Source of the DNA: Caldilineaceae bacterium
Lineage (GTDB): Bacteria > Chloroflexota > Anaerolineae > Caldilineales > Caldilineaceae
Length of the DNA stretch: 52,200 nt
NCBI GenBank assembly: GCA_022823185.1
Contig: JAJDXQ010000039.1
Coordinates: 1-52,200 of the forward strand
Reading direction: 5' to 3'
Under the pieces are notes generated by a model. The model was not told the DNA's origin and made no database searches. It saw only the letters and a program-made list of their open reading frames with translations. Shown in pieces: positions 36,449 through 44,532 of the stretch (positions are counted from its first letter, which is position 1; the number at the start of each line of letters is the position of its first letter). The translations under genes and the position numbers were made by a program.

Positions 36449-37609
36449 CTATTGCCCCTTGACCGCGCTCTCGACAGCCGCGAGCAGTTCTCTTTCTTGC
36501 CAGGTGACGGCGACGGCGCAGTAGTTCTCGTGACCATAGAGGGGATTGCCGACGCGTTGGCGGGCGTCGGCTGCGCGACGCATGGAAGGATTGTAATAGT
36601 ACATGGTGACGCCCGTGCGATCGCCTCCGGCGCTGTGAACCACACTGGAAGGATAACCCAGGTCGGTGCGGCGGGACTCTTCGACAGTGTAGCCGTAGAG
36701 ATGGCCGGAGAAGGTGAGGAGACAGTCGAGCCAGGATCGCCCGCCGTCGCGGCTGATGCGCCCTTCGATGCGGTGGGGTGGGTTGCGATTGCCGTAGGTA
36801 AGCAGGATGTCGCCGTTGGAAAGGCGGACCAGGTCGGCGGGATGCTGGCGGGGTTGGGTGATCTGGGTGGGCGGGGACCACGTGAGTCCGCCGTCCTGTG
36901 AACGGGCGCTGTGCAGCGCGCCGGCGGTGTCGTCGCGCAACACAGCAAGGAGGTCGCCTTCTGGCAGGACGATCAGCGCGGTCTCATTCTTACGCGGCGC
37001 TATCTGCGATACCGTTCCCCAGGTCCGGCCGTCATCCTGGGAACGAACGAGGTAGGACGCGTCAAAACGCTGGTCGCTCCGCTCGTCTGCCCAGGCCTGA
37101 CTGTTGTAGATGGGGGCCAGAAGCGTTCCATCGTCGAGCGCGACGATTTTGCCGTAGGGGGAGCCCGTGGCCAGGGCGTCTATGGAAAGGGGGTAAGGCT
37201 CCTCCCAGGAGAGGCCGTCATCGAAGGAGCGGGTCGCCATGATGGCGACGGGCTTGCGGTCGGAGACGCGGACGCCGCCCTGGTAGTTGCCATCGGCGTC
37301 GTAGTTGTGCTGGCGGTGGTAGAGGAGGACAAGCGTTCCCTGGGATGAAACGCCGAAAGCAGGGTTGCGATCGTCGTCGTCGCTGTCTGCGACCAGGTTC
37401 GGGGGCGTCCAGGACTGACCGCAGTCAAGGGAGCGGACTATCTCCATTCGGCCTTCGCGCCCAATGTGGCCGGCGCCTCCGCGTAGGGCCGCAACGACGA
37501 CGCCGTCGTTGGAAAGGGCAAGGACAGGGAAGAGTCCGCCGTTTTGATAGGCCAGAGTCTCGCGGGCGCCGGGAAGCGCTCGTACGTCGACGACAGGTTC
37601 AGTTGCCAC
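36449..37609 (-). CDS. Sialidase-like BNR-repeat protein (tandem copy 2)
   Basis: A 386-residue close paralog of the downstream gene; long stretches are identical, including the region around SRDGGRSWLDCLLTFSGHLY. Asp boxes: SLDCGQSW, SFDDGLSW, SQDDGRTW, SQDGGLTW, SRDGGRSW. The FRIP position reads GLFPVL. No signal peptide. It starts at a GTG with GAGGAG upstream. The 116-base spacer to copy 1 contains only the next ribosome binding site. The conservation of both copies suggests either very recent duplication or gene conversion. Confidence 0.82.
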   Translation of the reverse strand: MATEPVVDVRALPGARETLAYQNGGLFPVLALSNDGVVVAALRGGAGHIGREGRMEIVRSLDCGQSWTPPNLVADSDDDDRNPAFGVSSQGTLVLLYHRQHNYDADGNYQGGVRVSDRKPVAIMATRSFDDGLSWEEPYPLSIDALATGSPYGKIVALDDGTLLAPIYNSQAWADERSDQRFDASYLVRSQDDGRTWGTVSQIAPRKNETALIVLPEGDLLAVLRDDTAGALHSARSQDGGLTWSPPTQITQPRQHPADLVRLSNGDILLTYGNRNPPHRIEGRISRDGGRSWLDCLLTFSGHLYGYTVEESRRTDLGYPSSVVHSAGGDRTGVTMYYYNPSMRRAADARQRVGNPLYGHENYCAVAVTWQERELLAAVESAVKGQ

Positions 37610-37675
37610 GGTTTACGCTCCTCTTTCACTCCAATCAGAAACGGTGTACCTGGATTTCGGGAATCGCTTCCCTCG

Positions 37676-38800
37676 CTACCGCTCCACAGTTGCCCTGACC
37701 AGCCAGACGCTGTTGGTGTCGTTCATATCTTCGGGAATGCGACGCCAGCCGTTTGGCGCGCGGTCGTAAATGTAGAGGAGCGTCTTTTCGTCGAGCGCAA
37801 CGACCTCGGTGTAGGCCGTTGTTTGCTGGCGGGAGAGATCCTCGGAATAGGTGATTGGCTCCTGTGGATGGCAGCTGTTGTGGTGGGCGAGGATATCGAT
37901 CTGTTGCCAGCGCAGTCCGGCGCCGTCGGCGTTAAGCCAGAGGTAGAGGCCGGGCCGGCCGCCGGAGAGCGCGATGGCGCCGTCGGCCATCACGGCGAGG
38001 CTCGGCTGCACGGAGAAGACGCCGGGCATGGCGGCGGCGGGCGTCCAGGAGCGGCCCTCGTCGCTGCTGAAGGTCTGGCCGAAGGGAAATTTACTTTCGA
38101 CGCGGAAGACGCACATGATGCGGCCGTCCTGCAGGCGACAGATAGCGGACTCGCTGGGTCCTCCTCTTCCGGGCACGGGACAGGAGGCGTCGGCGACGAT
38201 GGAGCGGACCGACCAGTTTGCGCCGTCGCTGGACTCCACGGCCACAATCGAGTCGCGTTCGTCGCCTTCGAAATGCCCGTAGGCGGTGGCGAGGTAGGTA
38301 CCGTCCTCCAGCCAGAGCGTTTGACCATTGAAGGAGTAGGACACGACATCGAGGCCGGGCAGGATCAGGGGGACGGGCGCGGGCATGCCGGTGATGACGA
38401 CGCCGGTGGGCACATAGTCGAAGACGCGCTGGCCGGCGGGGATGATGTTGTGCGGCGCGCCGATGCCGTCCGGTCGGGGACGGAGGTCGTAGGGGAGCAT
38501 GATGCTGTCGCCGGCGTGGAGATGAAGGAGGGTCTGGCCGCCGTCACAGGAGACTTGCGGCTCGGACCAGGTCAGGCCACCGTCCCGGGACCAAAGCACG
38601 TAGTAGGGGACGCCGGAGAGGTGGATGTCCGGCACGGGCGAAATGGTAGAGAGGAGGTCGCCGTTGGGCATCGTCCAGAGGTTGGGGAACCAGAAGTAGC
38701 CGCGGCGCCGGCCCACGAGATGGGGTTCGGAGAGCGTTACGCGGAGACCATCCAGATCGACGGTTGCGCTATCGGTCCAGGTCGCTGCCTTGTCAGCCAT
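37676..38800 (-). CDS. Sialidase-like BNR-repeat protein
   Basis: A 374-residue propeller protein with Asp-box-like segments WSRDGGLTW and SSDEGRSW plus degenerate ones (ESSDGANW). It has the family element RLQDGRIMCVFR in the middle and SGGRPGLYLWLN later. It is only distantly related to the tandem pair that follows. No signal peptide, so probably cytoplasmic. ATG with GAAGGAAAG upstream. The gene is separated by 39 bases from the upstream GATase-like/deacetylase-like gene and is presumably co-transcribed. Substrate unknown; the superfamily includes sialidases, trans-sialidases and non-sialic-acid enzymes. Confidence 0.78.
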   Translation of the reverse strand: MADKAATWTDSATVDLDGLRVTLSEPHLVGRRRGYFWFPNLWTMPNGDLLSTISPVPDIHLSGVPYYVLWSRDGGLTWSEPQVSCDGGQTLLHLHAGDSIMLPYDLRPRPDGIGAPHNIIPAGQRVFDYVPTGVVITGMPAPVPLILPGLDVVSYSFNGQTLWLEDGTYLATAYGHFEGDERDSIVAVESSDGANWSVRSIVADASCPVPGRGGPSESAICRLQDGRIMCVFRVESKFPFGQTFSSDEGRSWTPAAAMPGVFSVQPSLAVMADGAIALSGGRPGLYLWLNADGAGLRWQQIDILAHHNSCHPQEPITYSEDLSRQQTTAYTEVVALDEKTLLYIYDRAPNGWRRIPEDMNDTNSVWLVRATVER

Positions 38801-38839
38801 CGTTCTTTCCTTCGTCTGAAATGTAGCCGGATTTCAGTT

Positions 38840-40633
38840 TCAACCTGAGACGGAAGGCACTCTGAGCTCGTGCTCGCCGTCGAGGTCGGCGGTGACCTGA
38901 GCGAATCTGTGGCCATACCGCTCGACAGTGGATACGTCTATCGCTTTACCGTCGAGGGTGGAGGCTGAAGGCGCGGCGCCACCAGCGGGGAGCAGGTAGA
39001 GCATGGTGGCTTCGCTGAGCTTGTCGGGCGACTGAATGCAATAGGCGCTTTCGTCGGTTGCCCCATTTCCGGTCGCGGATATAGAGACACGGCGGCGGGA
39101 GCGCTCCCAGTTGTTAATCTCTTCGCTGGTCCACCATTCCATGCCGAGGCTGCGGGCGTAGGCGACCGTCTCGCGGATGGAGCGTTCGCACTCGGGGTCT
39201 TCGACGTGGGAGGGGTGGTAGAGTACGTGGGCGACGCCATAAGTGGCATGGCTCTGGTCGACGAGGGGGCGCATGAAGCCGTGCGGGCAGACGACGGTAA
39301 AGTCTTGGGTGAGGAAGGGGAGAGCGAGGACGTCGAGGAAGTCACCGTGGGGGCGGTCGTCCTCCATAGGCAGCCAGGGGTGGGATGTGCCGAAGGTGAA
39401 GCCTCGGTCTCCGCGCGAATGTTCGAGCTGGATACCCTTGTTCTGGCACCAGTAGTAGAACTCGAGGCGGCCTTGCCAGGCGATGCCGTGGTTCTTGTTG
39501 GAGACGATGTTGGAGAGTCCTGTCTCGTAGGCGAGCGTGTCGTACTGCCAATCGAAGTCCATCTGGCTCCAGCGGGGGGCTTCGCGCACGGGCGCGTTGC
39601 CGGTGGCGTAGTGGAGAGCGATCTCGGAGGTGGAGTCGATGAGCGCATTGTAGAAGGCGCGATCATAGCCGGCAACGGGCATCGTACACCAGGTGGACGG
39701 CACGTTGAGTTCCTGCAGGAGGTCGAAGAGGGACCAGCCCAGGAGGGGACGGTTGCCGTCGGAGTCGTGGGACATGTGAGCCATCGACGTCTTCCCTTCC
39801 GGCCAGTACCAGAGGAGGGGCAGGCTTTCACCAGCAGTGCTGAGAAGGTGGAAGATGGCGCGCAGCAACAGTTCCTTCAGGGTGTCGGCCATGGGCGACA
39901 GGATGATGCGCTGGTTGTAGTAGGTTCGACCATCCTGGAGTGGGATGCCGCCGGAGTAGTAGAGATCGTCGATGTCGTGGATTTCGACGAGATCGCCGTC
40001 GCGGTCCGGGTCGAGGATGGATCCGGCGGGTGTGCCTGAGGATTCACGCGGGGGAATGGGCACGACGGGCTTGCCCTGGTGGATGTGGAGCACGGATGTG
40101 ATGAGGTCGATAGCGAAAAGGATGGTGCGGCCGCGGCCGGTGGCATGGGTAACGACGGCGTCGGAGGCGGCTCCGTCGGCATGCGGCGAGGGTTGAGTGG
40201 GCGCGACCTGGGCGAGTGAGGCGCCGGAAGCGGCGCTGACCAGGGCGCCGCCGAAAACGTGCGTTTCCCTGCGCAGGCCACCGGTGACGGGGTGGGACGC
40301 TGAAGGGGGCTGCAGGTAGCCTTCTTCGAGGAGGCGAACGGTCTGCACGCCGAAGAGGTCGTCCATGCCTGACGTGCCGGCGTTGCCGATGAGAAGGCCG
40401 CCGGAGTGAACGAAGCCGGCTGCGCCTGCTTTCTGGTCCGAGCTCAGCTCAAGATCCTGGGCGAAGATCAGGAGCCGCGGCAGAGGCGAATCGCCGGCGA
40501 GCGCCTCCTGCGGCAGCAGGGTGAAGGGGATGCCGGCATGGCGAAGGATCTCGCTGATATAGGGGGCGGCATAGGACGGCAGCTCCCCTGTCCCCTTGCG
40601 AGGTTGTTCCGGATTGACGATAACTCCGATCAT
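38840..40633 (-). CDS. GATase-like domain fused to a polysaccharide-deacetylase-like domain
   Basis: This 597-residue protein has two parts. Residues 1-180 look like a class I glutamine-amidotransferase-like (ThuA/beta-galactosidase-trimerisation-type) Rossmann domain: PYISEILRHAGIPFTLLP, LLIFAQDLELSSDQK and FVHSGGLLIGNAGT, but with no nucleophile Cys. Residues 270-500 resemble a NodB/CE4 barrel: HMSHDSDGN at 286-294 could supply the metal-binding Asp pair, and later His segments (LYHPSHVED) could be the metal triad. A small beta domain ends the protein. No signal peptide. It has a strong TAAGGAG site. It could remove acyl groups from an imported glycan; this is inference from weak similarity. 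Confidence 0.6.
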   Translation of the reverse strand: MIGVIVNPEQPRKGTGELPSYAAPYISEILRHAGIPFTLLPQEALAGDSPLPRLLIFAQDLELSSDQKAGAAGFVHSGGLLIGNAGTSGMDDLFGVQTVRLLEEGYLQPPSASHPVTGGLRRETHVFGGALVSAASGASLAQVAPTQPSPHADGAASDAVVTHATGRGRTILFAIDLITSVLHIHQGKPVVPIPPRESSGTPAGSILDPDRDGDLVEIHDIDDLYYSGGIPLQDGRTYYNQRIILSPMADTLKELLLRAIFHLLSTAGESLPLLWYWPEGKTSMAHMSHDSDGNRPLLGWSLFDLLQELNVPSTWCTMPVAGYDRAFYNALIDSTSEIALHYATGNAPVREAPRWSQMDFDWQYDTLAYETGLSNIVSNKNHGIAWQGRLEFYYWCQNKGIQLEHSRGDRGFTFGTSHPWLPMEDDRPHGDFLDVLALPFLTQDFTVVCPHGFMRPLVDQSHATYGVAHVLYHPSHVEDPECERSIRETVAYARSLGMEWWTSEEINNWERSRRRVSISATGNGATDESAYCIQSPDKLSEATMLYLLPAGGAAPSASTLDGKAIDVSTVERYGHRFAQVTADLDGEHELRVPSVSG

Positions 40634-40696
40634 TTTGACTTTCTCCTTACGCCTGCGGTCTGTTGATCTCTCTTACGGTAGTCATCTGGCCAGAGT

Positions 40697-41452
40697 TCAT
40701 GCGTCGCGTGCGCAGCGGAAGCCTACGTGGCGGCGTTGCATTTGGGGGAAGCGATCGTAGCGGGCGGCGCAGCGGGCGCGCTCTGCGATGCTGTACCAGG
40801 AGCCGCCGCGCAGTATGTTGTGGGCGTCATAGTGGACGACCGGCTTGGCGCAGATGGGATTGGCGCGCGGGCTGAAGGTGTAAAAGTCGTCGGAATAGCG
40901 ATCCTGACACCATTCCCAGACGTTGCCGACCATGTCGCAGACGCCGTAAGGGCTGACGTTGCCAGCCTCCGTATAGCGGTCGACGGGGGTGGGATGGCCG
41001 ACCCCGGATTCGCGAGTGTTGGCGCGATCGGGATCCCACTCGTTTCCCCAAGGCCAGCGCCGCCCATCGGCGCCGCGGGCGGCGTATTCCCACTCGGCTT
41101 CGGTTGGCAGGCGCAGCCCGGCCCAACTGGCGTAGGCTTCGGCATCGAAGTGGGCGACGCCGACGACGGGCTGGCCAGGTCCTGTGAACCGGGAGTCGTC
41201 CCAGCACTGGGGAGGCCGTGCGCCGGTTTCCTGCAGGTAGCGGTCGTATTGAGCGACGGTGACCGGATACTGGCATATGTAGTAGGGATCAAGCTGGACG
41301 GTATGCACCGGGCTTTCGTCCTGGAAGCGGGTGAGCCGCCAGCCGTATGCGTCGGCCATCTGTTGCGCGTCGGCTGGGTCAGTCCCCATCAGGAATTCGC
41401 CGCCGGGGATTGGAATGAGCGTTGAGCCGTCCTGGTTTTCGATGCTGTCCAC
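40697..41452 (-). CDS. SUMF1/formylglycine-generating-type domain protein without the catalytic Cys pair
   Basis: This 251-residue protein shows the SUMF1 fold motifs in order: PGGEFLMG (16-23), YPVTVAQYDRY, RLPTEAEWEYAARG (114-127), YGVCDMVGNVWEW, LRGGSW (214-219) and GFRCA (244-248). In true formylglycine-generating enzymes the segment after RGGS contains the copper-binding Cys pair; here it reads WYSIAERARC, so the pair is missing. A role in sulfatase activation is therefore unlikely, and no sulfatase is in the window. The open frame extends to 41785, but that part is antisense-like to the aminotransferase. The GTG at 41452 with AAGGA nine bases upstream is the start. Confidence 0.82.
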   Translation of the reverse strand: MDSIENQDGSTLIPIPGGEFLMGTDPADAQQMADAYGWRLTRFQDESPVHTVQLDPYYICQYPVTVAQYDRYLQETGARPPQCWDDSRFTGPGQPVVGVAHFDAEAYASWAGLRLPTEAEWEYAARGADGRRWPWGNEWDPDRANTRESGVGHPTPVDRYTEAGNVSPYGVCDMVGNVWEWCQDRYSDDFYTFSPRANPICAKPVVHYDAHNILRGGSWYSIAERARCAARYDRFPQMQRRHVGFRCARDA

Positions 41453-41471
41453 GGCTATTTGTCCTTGGGTT

Positions 41472-42764
41472 CTATTGGGCGGCCTGTTCGGCGTAGTGAA
41501 GAGCCACTTTGCGCATGGCCGCGGCGATATCTTTGGCGTCCTGTTCAGTGTAGGAGTTACGGAAGAGGATGAAGCCGGTCTTGGGCAGCTCGCGTTCGAT
41601 GTGGGGCAGATGGATCGCGCTGTAGTCGATCCGGCGGTTTCCCTGCTCGTCAACGAAGGGGTAGCGGGACTGGCCGTAGGTATCCTCTTCGGCGAAGATC
41701 GGATAGCGGTAGAGGGGGCGGCCCTGGATGTAGGGGCCGTAGCAGTCGGGAATGCCTTCGGCGCGAACGGCTTCGGAAAAGTCATCTGAGGAGATGCCGG
41801 CCGCGGTTTCGTCGATGGTGTAGGCGTAGGTGTAGTAGGCGCTGCGGTCTTCGGGATGGACTTTTTGGATCTTGAAGCCGGGGAGCTGGGGCACGACCTC
41901 GTCTAGGATGGCGGCGGTCATGCGGCGGACGCGGGTGGCCTCCTGCCAGCGGTCGAATTGGGCGAGGCCGACGGCGGCGTGGAGGTCGGTCATGGGGTGA
42001 AAATCGCCGAGGAAGGCGTAGCCCTTGTTGCCGCCTCGGCGGAAGGAGGTGGGCGCCAGGGAGCTGCGGAGGGCGCTGTCCATCTCGGAGCCTTTGCGGG
42101 AAAAGCCCATGGCGCGGCGGGCGAGGGGCTCGTCGTTGGTGATGACCATGCCGCCCTGGTCGGTGGTGAGGGTCTTGCCGCCAAGGGAGAAGCAGCCGAT
42201 GTCGCCGATTGTGCCAACGAGCTGGCCGCGATATTCGGCGAGGTGGGCCTGTGAGCAGTCCTCGATGACTGGCAGGTTGTGGGCGCGGCCGATTTCGAGG
42301 ATGGGGCCCATGTCACAAGGGTTGCCGTAGAGGTGGACAGCGAGGATGGCGCGCGTACGGGGGGTGATGCGGCGCTCGATGTCAGCGGGATCGGTGTTGA
42401 AGGTCTCCGGGTCCCAGTCGGCGAAGACGGGGATTGCGTTGTGCAGGATGATGCCGAGAACGGAGCCGATGTCGGTGGTGGGGGTGGTGATGACTTCGTC
42501 GCCGGGCTCGGGGTTGACAGCGGCGACCGCGGCGTGGATGGCGCCGGTGCCGGTTGTGGTGGCGACAGCGTATTGTGCGCCGTGGAGCGTGGCAAAGGCG
42601 TCGCCGAAGGCCCTCACTTTGAAGCCGGAGCGCCAGCCGTCGGTGGCGTTGTCCATTACCTCCATGAGGTGGCGGCGTTCTTCGTCGCCGAAGATCCATT
42701 TGGGGCCGAAGGGCTGGCTGCGTATTGGGGGTCCGCCGTCGATCGCGAGTTTTGCGCTGGTCAT
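41472..42764 (-). CDS. DegT/DnrJ/EryC1/StrS family aminotransferase
   Basis: A 430-residue PLP enzyme, paralogous to the gene at 22765: FGPKWIFGDEER, the TGTGAIHAAV phosphate-binding region, VIEDCSQAHLAEY and Schiff-base Lys197 in GGKTLTTDQGG. The N-terminal AIDGGPPIRSQPF is the classic opening of this family. Likely converts a keto-sugar or cyclitol to the amino form, or the reverse. ATG preceded by GAGGAA. The SUMF1-like gene starts 19 bases downstream. It is separated by 430 bases from the sialidase-like gene upstream. Confidence 0.9.
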   Translation of the reverse strand: MTSAKLAIDGGPPIRSQPFGPKWIFGDEERRHLMEVMDNATDGWRSGFKVRAFGDAFATLHGAQYAVATTTGTGAIHAAVAAVNPEPGDEVITTPTTDIGSVLGIILHNAIPVFADWDPETFNTDPADIERRITPRTRAILAVHLYGNPCDMGPILEIGRAHNLPVIEDCSQAHLAEYRGQLVGTIGDIGCFSLGGKTLTTDQGGMVITNDEPLARRAMGFSRKGSEMDSALRSSLAPTSFRRGGNKGYAFLGDFHPMTDLHAAVGLAQFDRWQEATRVRRMTAAILDEVVPQLPGFKIQKVHPEDRSAYYTYAYTIDETAAGISSDDFSEAVRAEGIPDCYGPYIQGRPLYRYPIFAEEDTYGQSRYPFVDEQGNRRIDYSAIHLPHIERELPKTGFILFRNSYTEQDAKDIAAAMRKVALHYAEQAAQ

Positions 42765-43194
42765 GGGGTTGTTCCTCGTCTGTTTGGAGCAGGATGCGCG
42801 GGACGGTTACCGATTTTCAGGATTGCATTGGCACGGCGCGGCTGGATCGGAGACACGTGCAGGGCCTTGCGGGGAACTGGCCTGGCTGCCTTGCAAGACG
42901 CTGGCCTGACCGGGCTGGCGCGCCGTGCGGGTCCTGTCCCGAGACGTTGGGGGCTGCGCACGGTCGCAGGAAGACCGGCCGGCTGGAAGGCGTTACGTGG
43001 GCGGGGCATGATTTTGCGGGGGGCGTTGCGGGGGGTGTCCCCCCGCACAAGGGAAGCCGCTTGCGGCTGACCGTCCCAAAAACAAAGAGAGAGTGGTGAA
43101 GAGAGATGCGGGAGACGCATTCCCGTTTGCCTAGTTTGGCGTCGCGAACTGGCCATGGCTTGGTCGCTGTCCCGCTCGTTGTGCAGTGCGGCGT
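42765..43194. other. 430-base gap with two hairpins
   Basis: No gene is seen. A perfect 9-bp hairpin with a 3-base loop lies at 43027-43047 (G run pairing with C run), and a second with six pairs and loop TT at 43055-43068. Neither is followed by a T tract on the minus strand, the direction of transcription, so they are more likely REP-like or processing elements than terminators. This is the largest gap inside the proposed minus-strand operon, so a secondary promoter here is possible. Confidence 0.5.
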
Positions 43195-44316
43195 TCAGAT
43201 GTCGTCGAGGCTCCACCTGGTGTAGGCGGCATGGCAGATGCCGTCTTCGAGGGTGATCCAGTAGCAGGTAAAGAGCGTGCCGTCGTCGAACTGCACGGTG
43301 ATGGGGTAGCCGACGTCGGAGCCGCCGCTGTGGCGGGGGTAGTCGGGCCACATGGGCGAGGCCGTGCCGGCGTCGTCGCGCATGACAATGGTGTTGTCGG
43401 TATCCCAGGTTTTGCCGTTGTCTGCGCTGAGGACGAGACGGATGCCCATGGGATCCCAGCGGTAGGTGACGCCGCAGAGGATGCGGCCGTCCTGGAGGCG
43501 CAGGAGGTGGGGCGGGTAGCCTTTGATGTCGGTGCGCAGCGGTTGGGACCAGGTGAGGCCGCCATCGTCGGACCAGCTTTCGAGCAGGTAGCCGCTGGCG
43601 ATCCCGCCGGGCGTTGCATGGCGAATGTGGGCGAGGACTTTGCCTGGTTCAGTTTCGATGAAGCAGGTCTCGTCACCGGTAACGCTTGAGACGCTGGAGC
43701 AGAGGGGGATAAGGCGCCAGTTGTCGCCGTTTGTGTCGGAGCGCCAGACGAAGACCTGGCCTCTGTCACCCTCCTGGTCGCTGGCGTATACGGGCAGGAG
43801 GATGTTGCCCGCTTGCAACCGGGTCCAGCGGGGGAAGGCGGTCATCCAACTGAAGCCGGGGACGAGCCAGTCGCGGCGGTCCCAGGTTTTGCCCTGGTCG
43901 CGGGAGCGCATGACGAAGAGCCTTGGCATGCCGACGAGAAGGTCCTCGCTCTGGTCGGGATGGGGGCGTGCGGTCAGGCCGAGTTCTTTGACTTCGGCGG
44001 CGCGGTCCTTGGGCCAGACTTCGAAGCCGACGGTGCCGGCGGCGAGGTAGCTGCCGTCGGGTTGGATGTCGGCGTAGCGGTCATATTGTTCGCGGGGCAG
44101 CGCGCCGGGCCAGGCGAGCGGGATGGTCTGGTCGTTGGTTTCGGTGAAGGATTGGCCTTGATCTTCGGAGACGAGCACGATCCAGTCGGCGAGGCCGTAA
44201 TGGTCTGCGAAGGGGGAGGAGACGACGCCGACGGTCAGGCGGCCGTCGGGCAGCAGTTGGGGGACGGGCCCGAGGGCATAACGACCGGGCCGCTTGTAGA
44301 GGATGCCGTGTTGCAT
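43195..44316 (-). CDS. Sialidase-like BNR-repeat protein, first in the operon
   Basis: This 373-residue propeller protein has Asp boxes SRDQGKTW, SDDGGLTW and SADNGKTW plus the weaker VSEDQGQSF and RSDTNGDNW. The segment LLRLQDGRILCGVTYR matches the family core. FRIP is not present at the N-terminus (ALGPVPQLLPDG instead). No signal peptide. It has GGAG upstream of the ATG. It is encoded directly behind the transporter (216 bases from DppC), which suggests that it acts first on the imported compound. The 216-base gap before it shows a short direct repeat (TGCGTTCAC) and nothing else clear. Confidence 0.78.
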   Translation of the reverse strand: MQHGILYKRPGRYALGPVPQLLPDGRLTVGVVSSPFADHYGLADWIVLVSEDQGQSFTETNDQTIPLAWPGALPREQYDRYADIQPDGSYLAAGTVGFEVWPKDRAAEVKELGLTARPHPDQSEDLLVGMPRLFVMRSRDQGKTWDRRDWLVPGFSWMTAFPRWTRLQAGNILLPVYASDQEGDRGQVFVWRSDTNGDNWRLIPLCSSVSSVTGDETCFIETEPGKVLAHIRHATPGGIASGYLLESWSDDGGLTWSQPLRTDIKGYPPHLLRLQDGRILCGVTYRWDPMGIRLVLSADNGKTWDTDNTIVMRDDAGTASPMWPDYPRHSGGSDVGYPITVQFDDGTLFTCYWITLEDGICHAAYTRWSLDDI

Positions 44317-44532
44317 AGCTGGTCTCCGTGTTGAGCGATCTGCAAAGAAAGTGAGGTCGGTTCACTGGCCGAAAATTCACTGTTATGCGGCCTTTATTGA
44401 CACTGCGTTCACTGCGTTCTTTGGGTTTCTCTGCACTTTGCGCGGCGATTTGGGCGCAGTTTCAGTGCAGATTGGGATTTTGCGCAGTTGTCGTGGTTCG
44501 GCATCAGGCTGTTGGGAGTCGTCCCATTTTCC

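Noticed and set aside
37544..38848. 434-residue plus-strand open frame
   Set aside because: Gly/Val/Asp-rich shadow of the minus-strand sialidase-like gene; no domain or ribosome binding site.
40697..41452. Sulfatase-activating formylglycine-generating enzyme
   Set aside because: The Cys pair after RGGS is missing and no sulfatase is present.
41453..41785. N-terminal extension of the SUMF1-type protein
   Set aside because: The extension overlaps the 3' end of the DegT gene in another frame, has no family similarity, and a GTG with AAGGA exists at 41452.
44396..44425. Plus-strand TTGACA near 44396
   Set aside because: No -10 box at a suitable distance and no plus-strand gene downstream.
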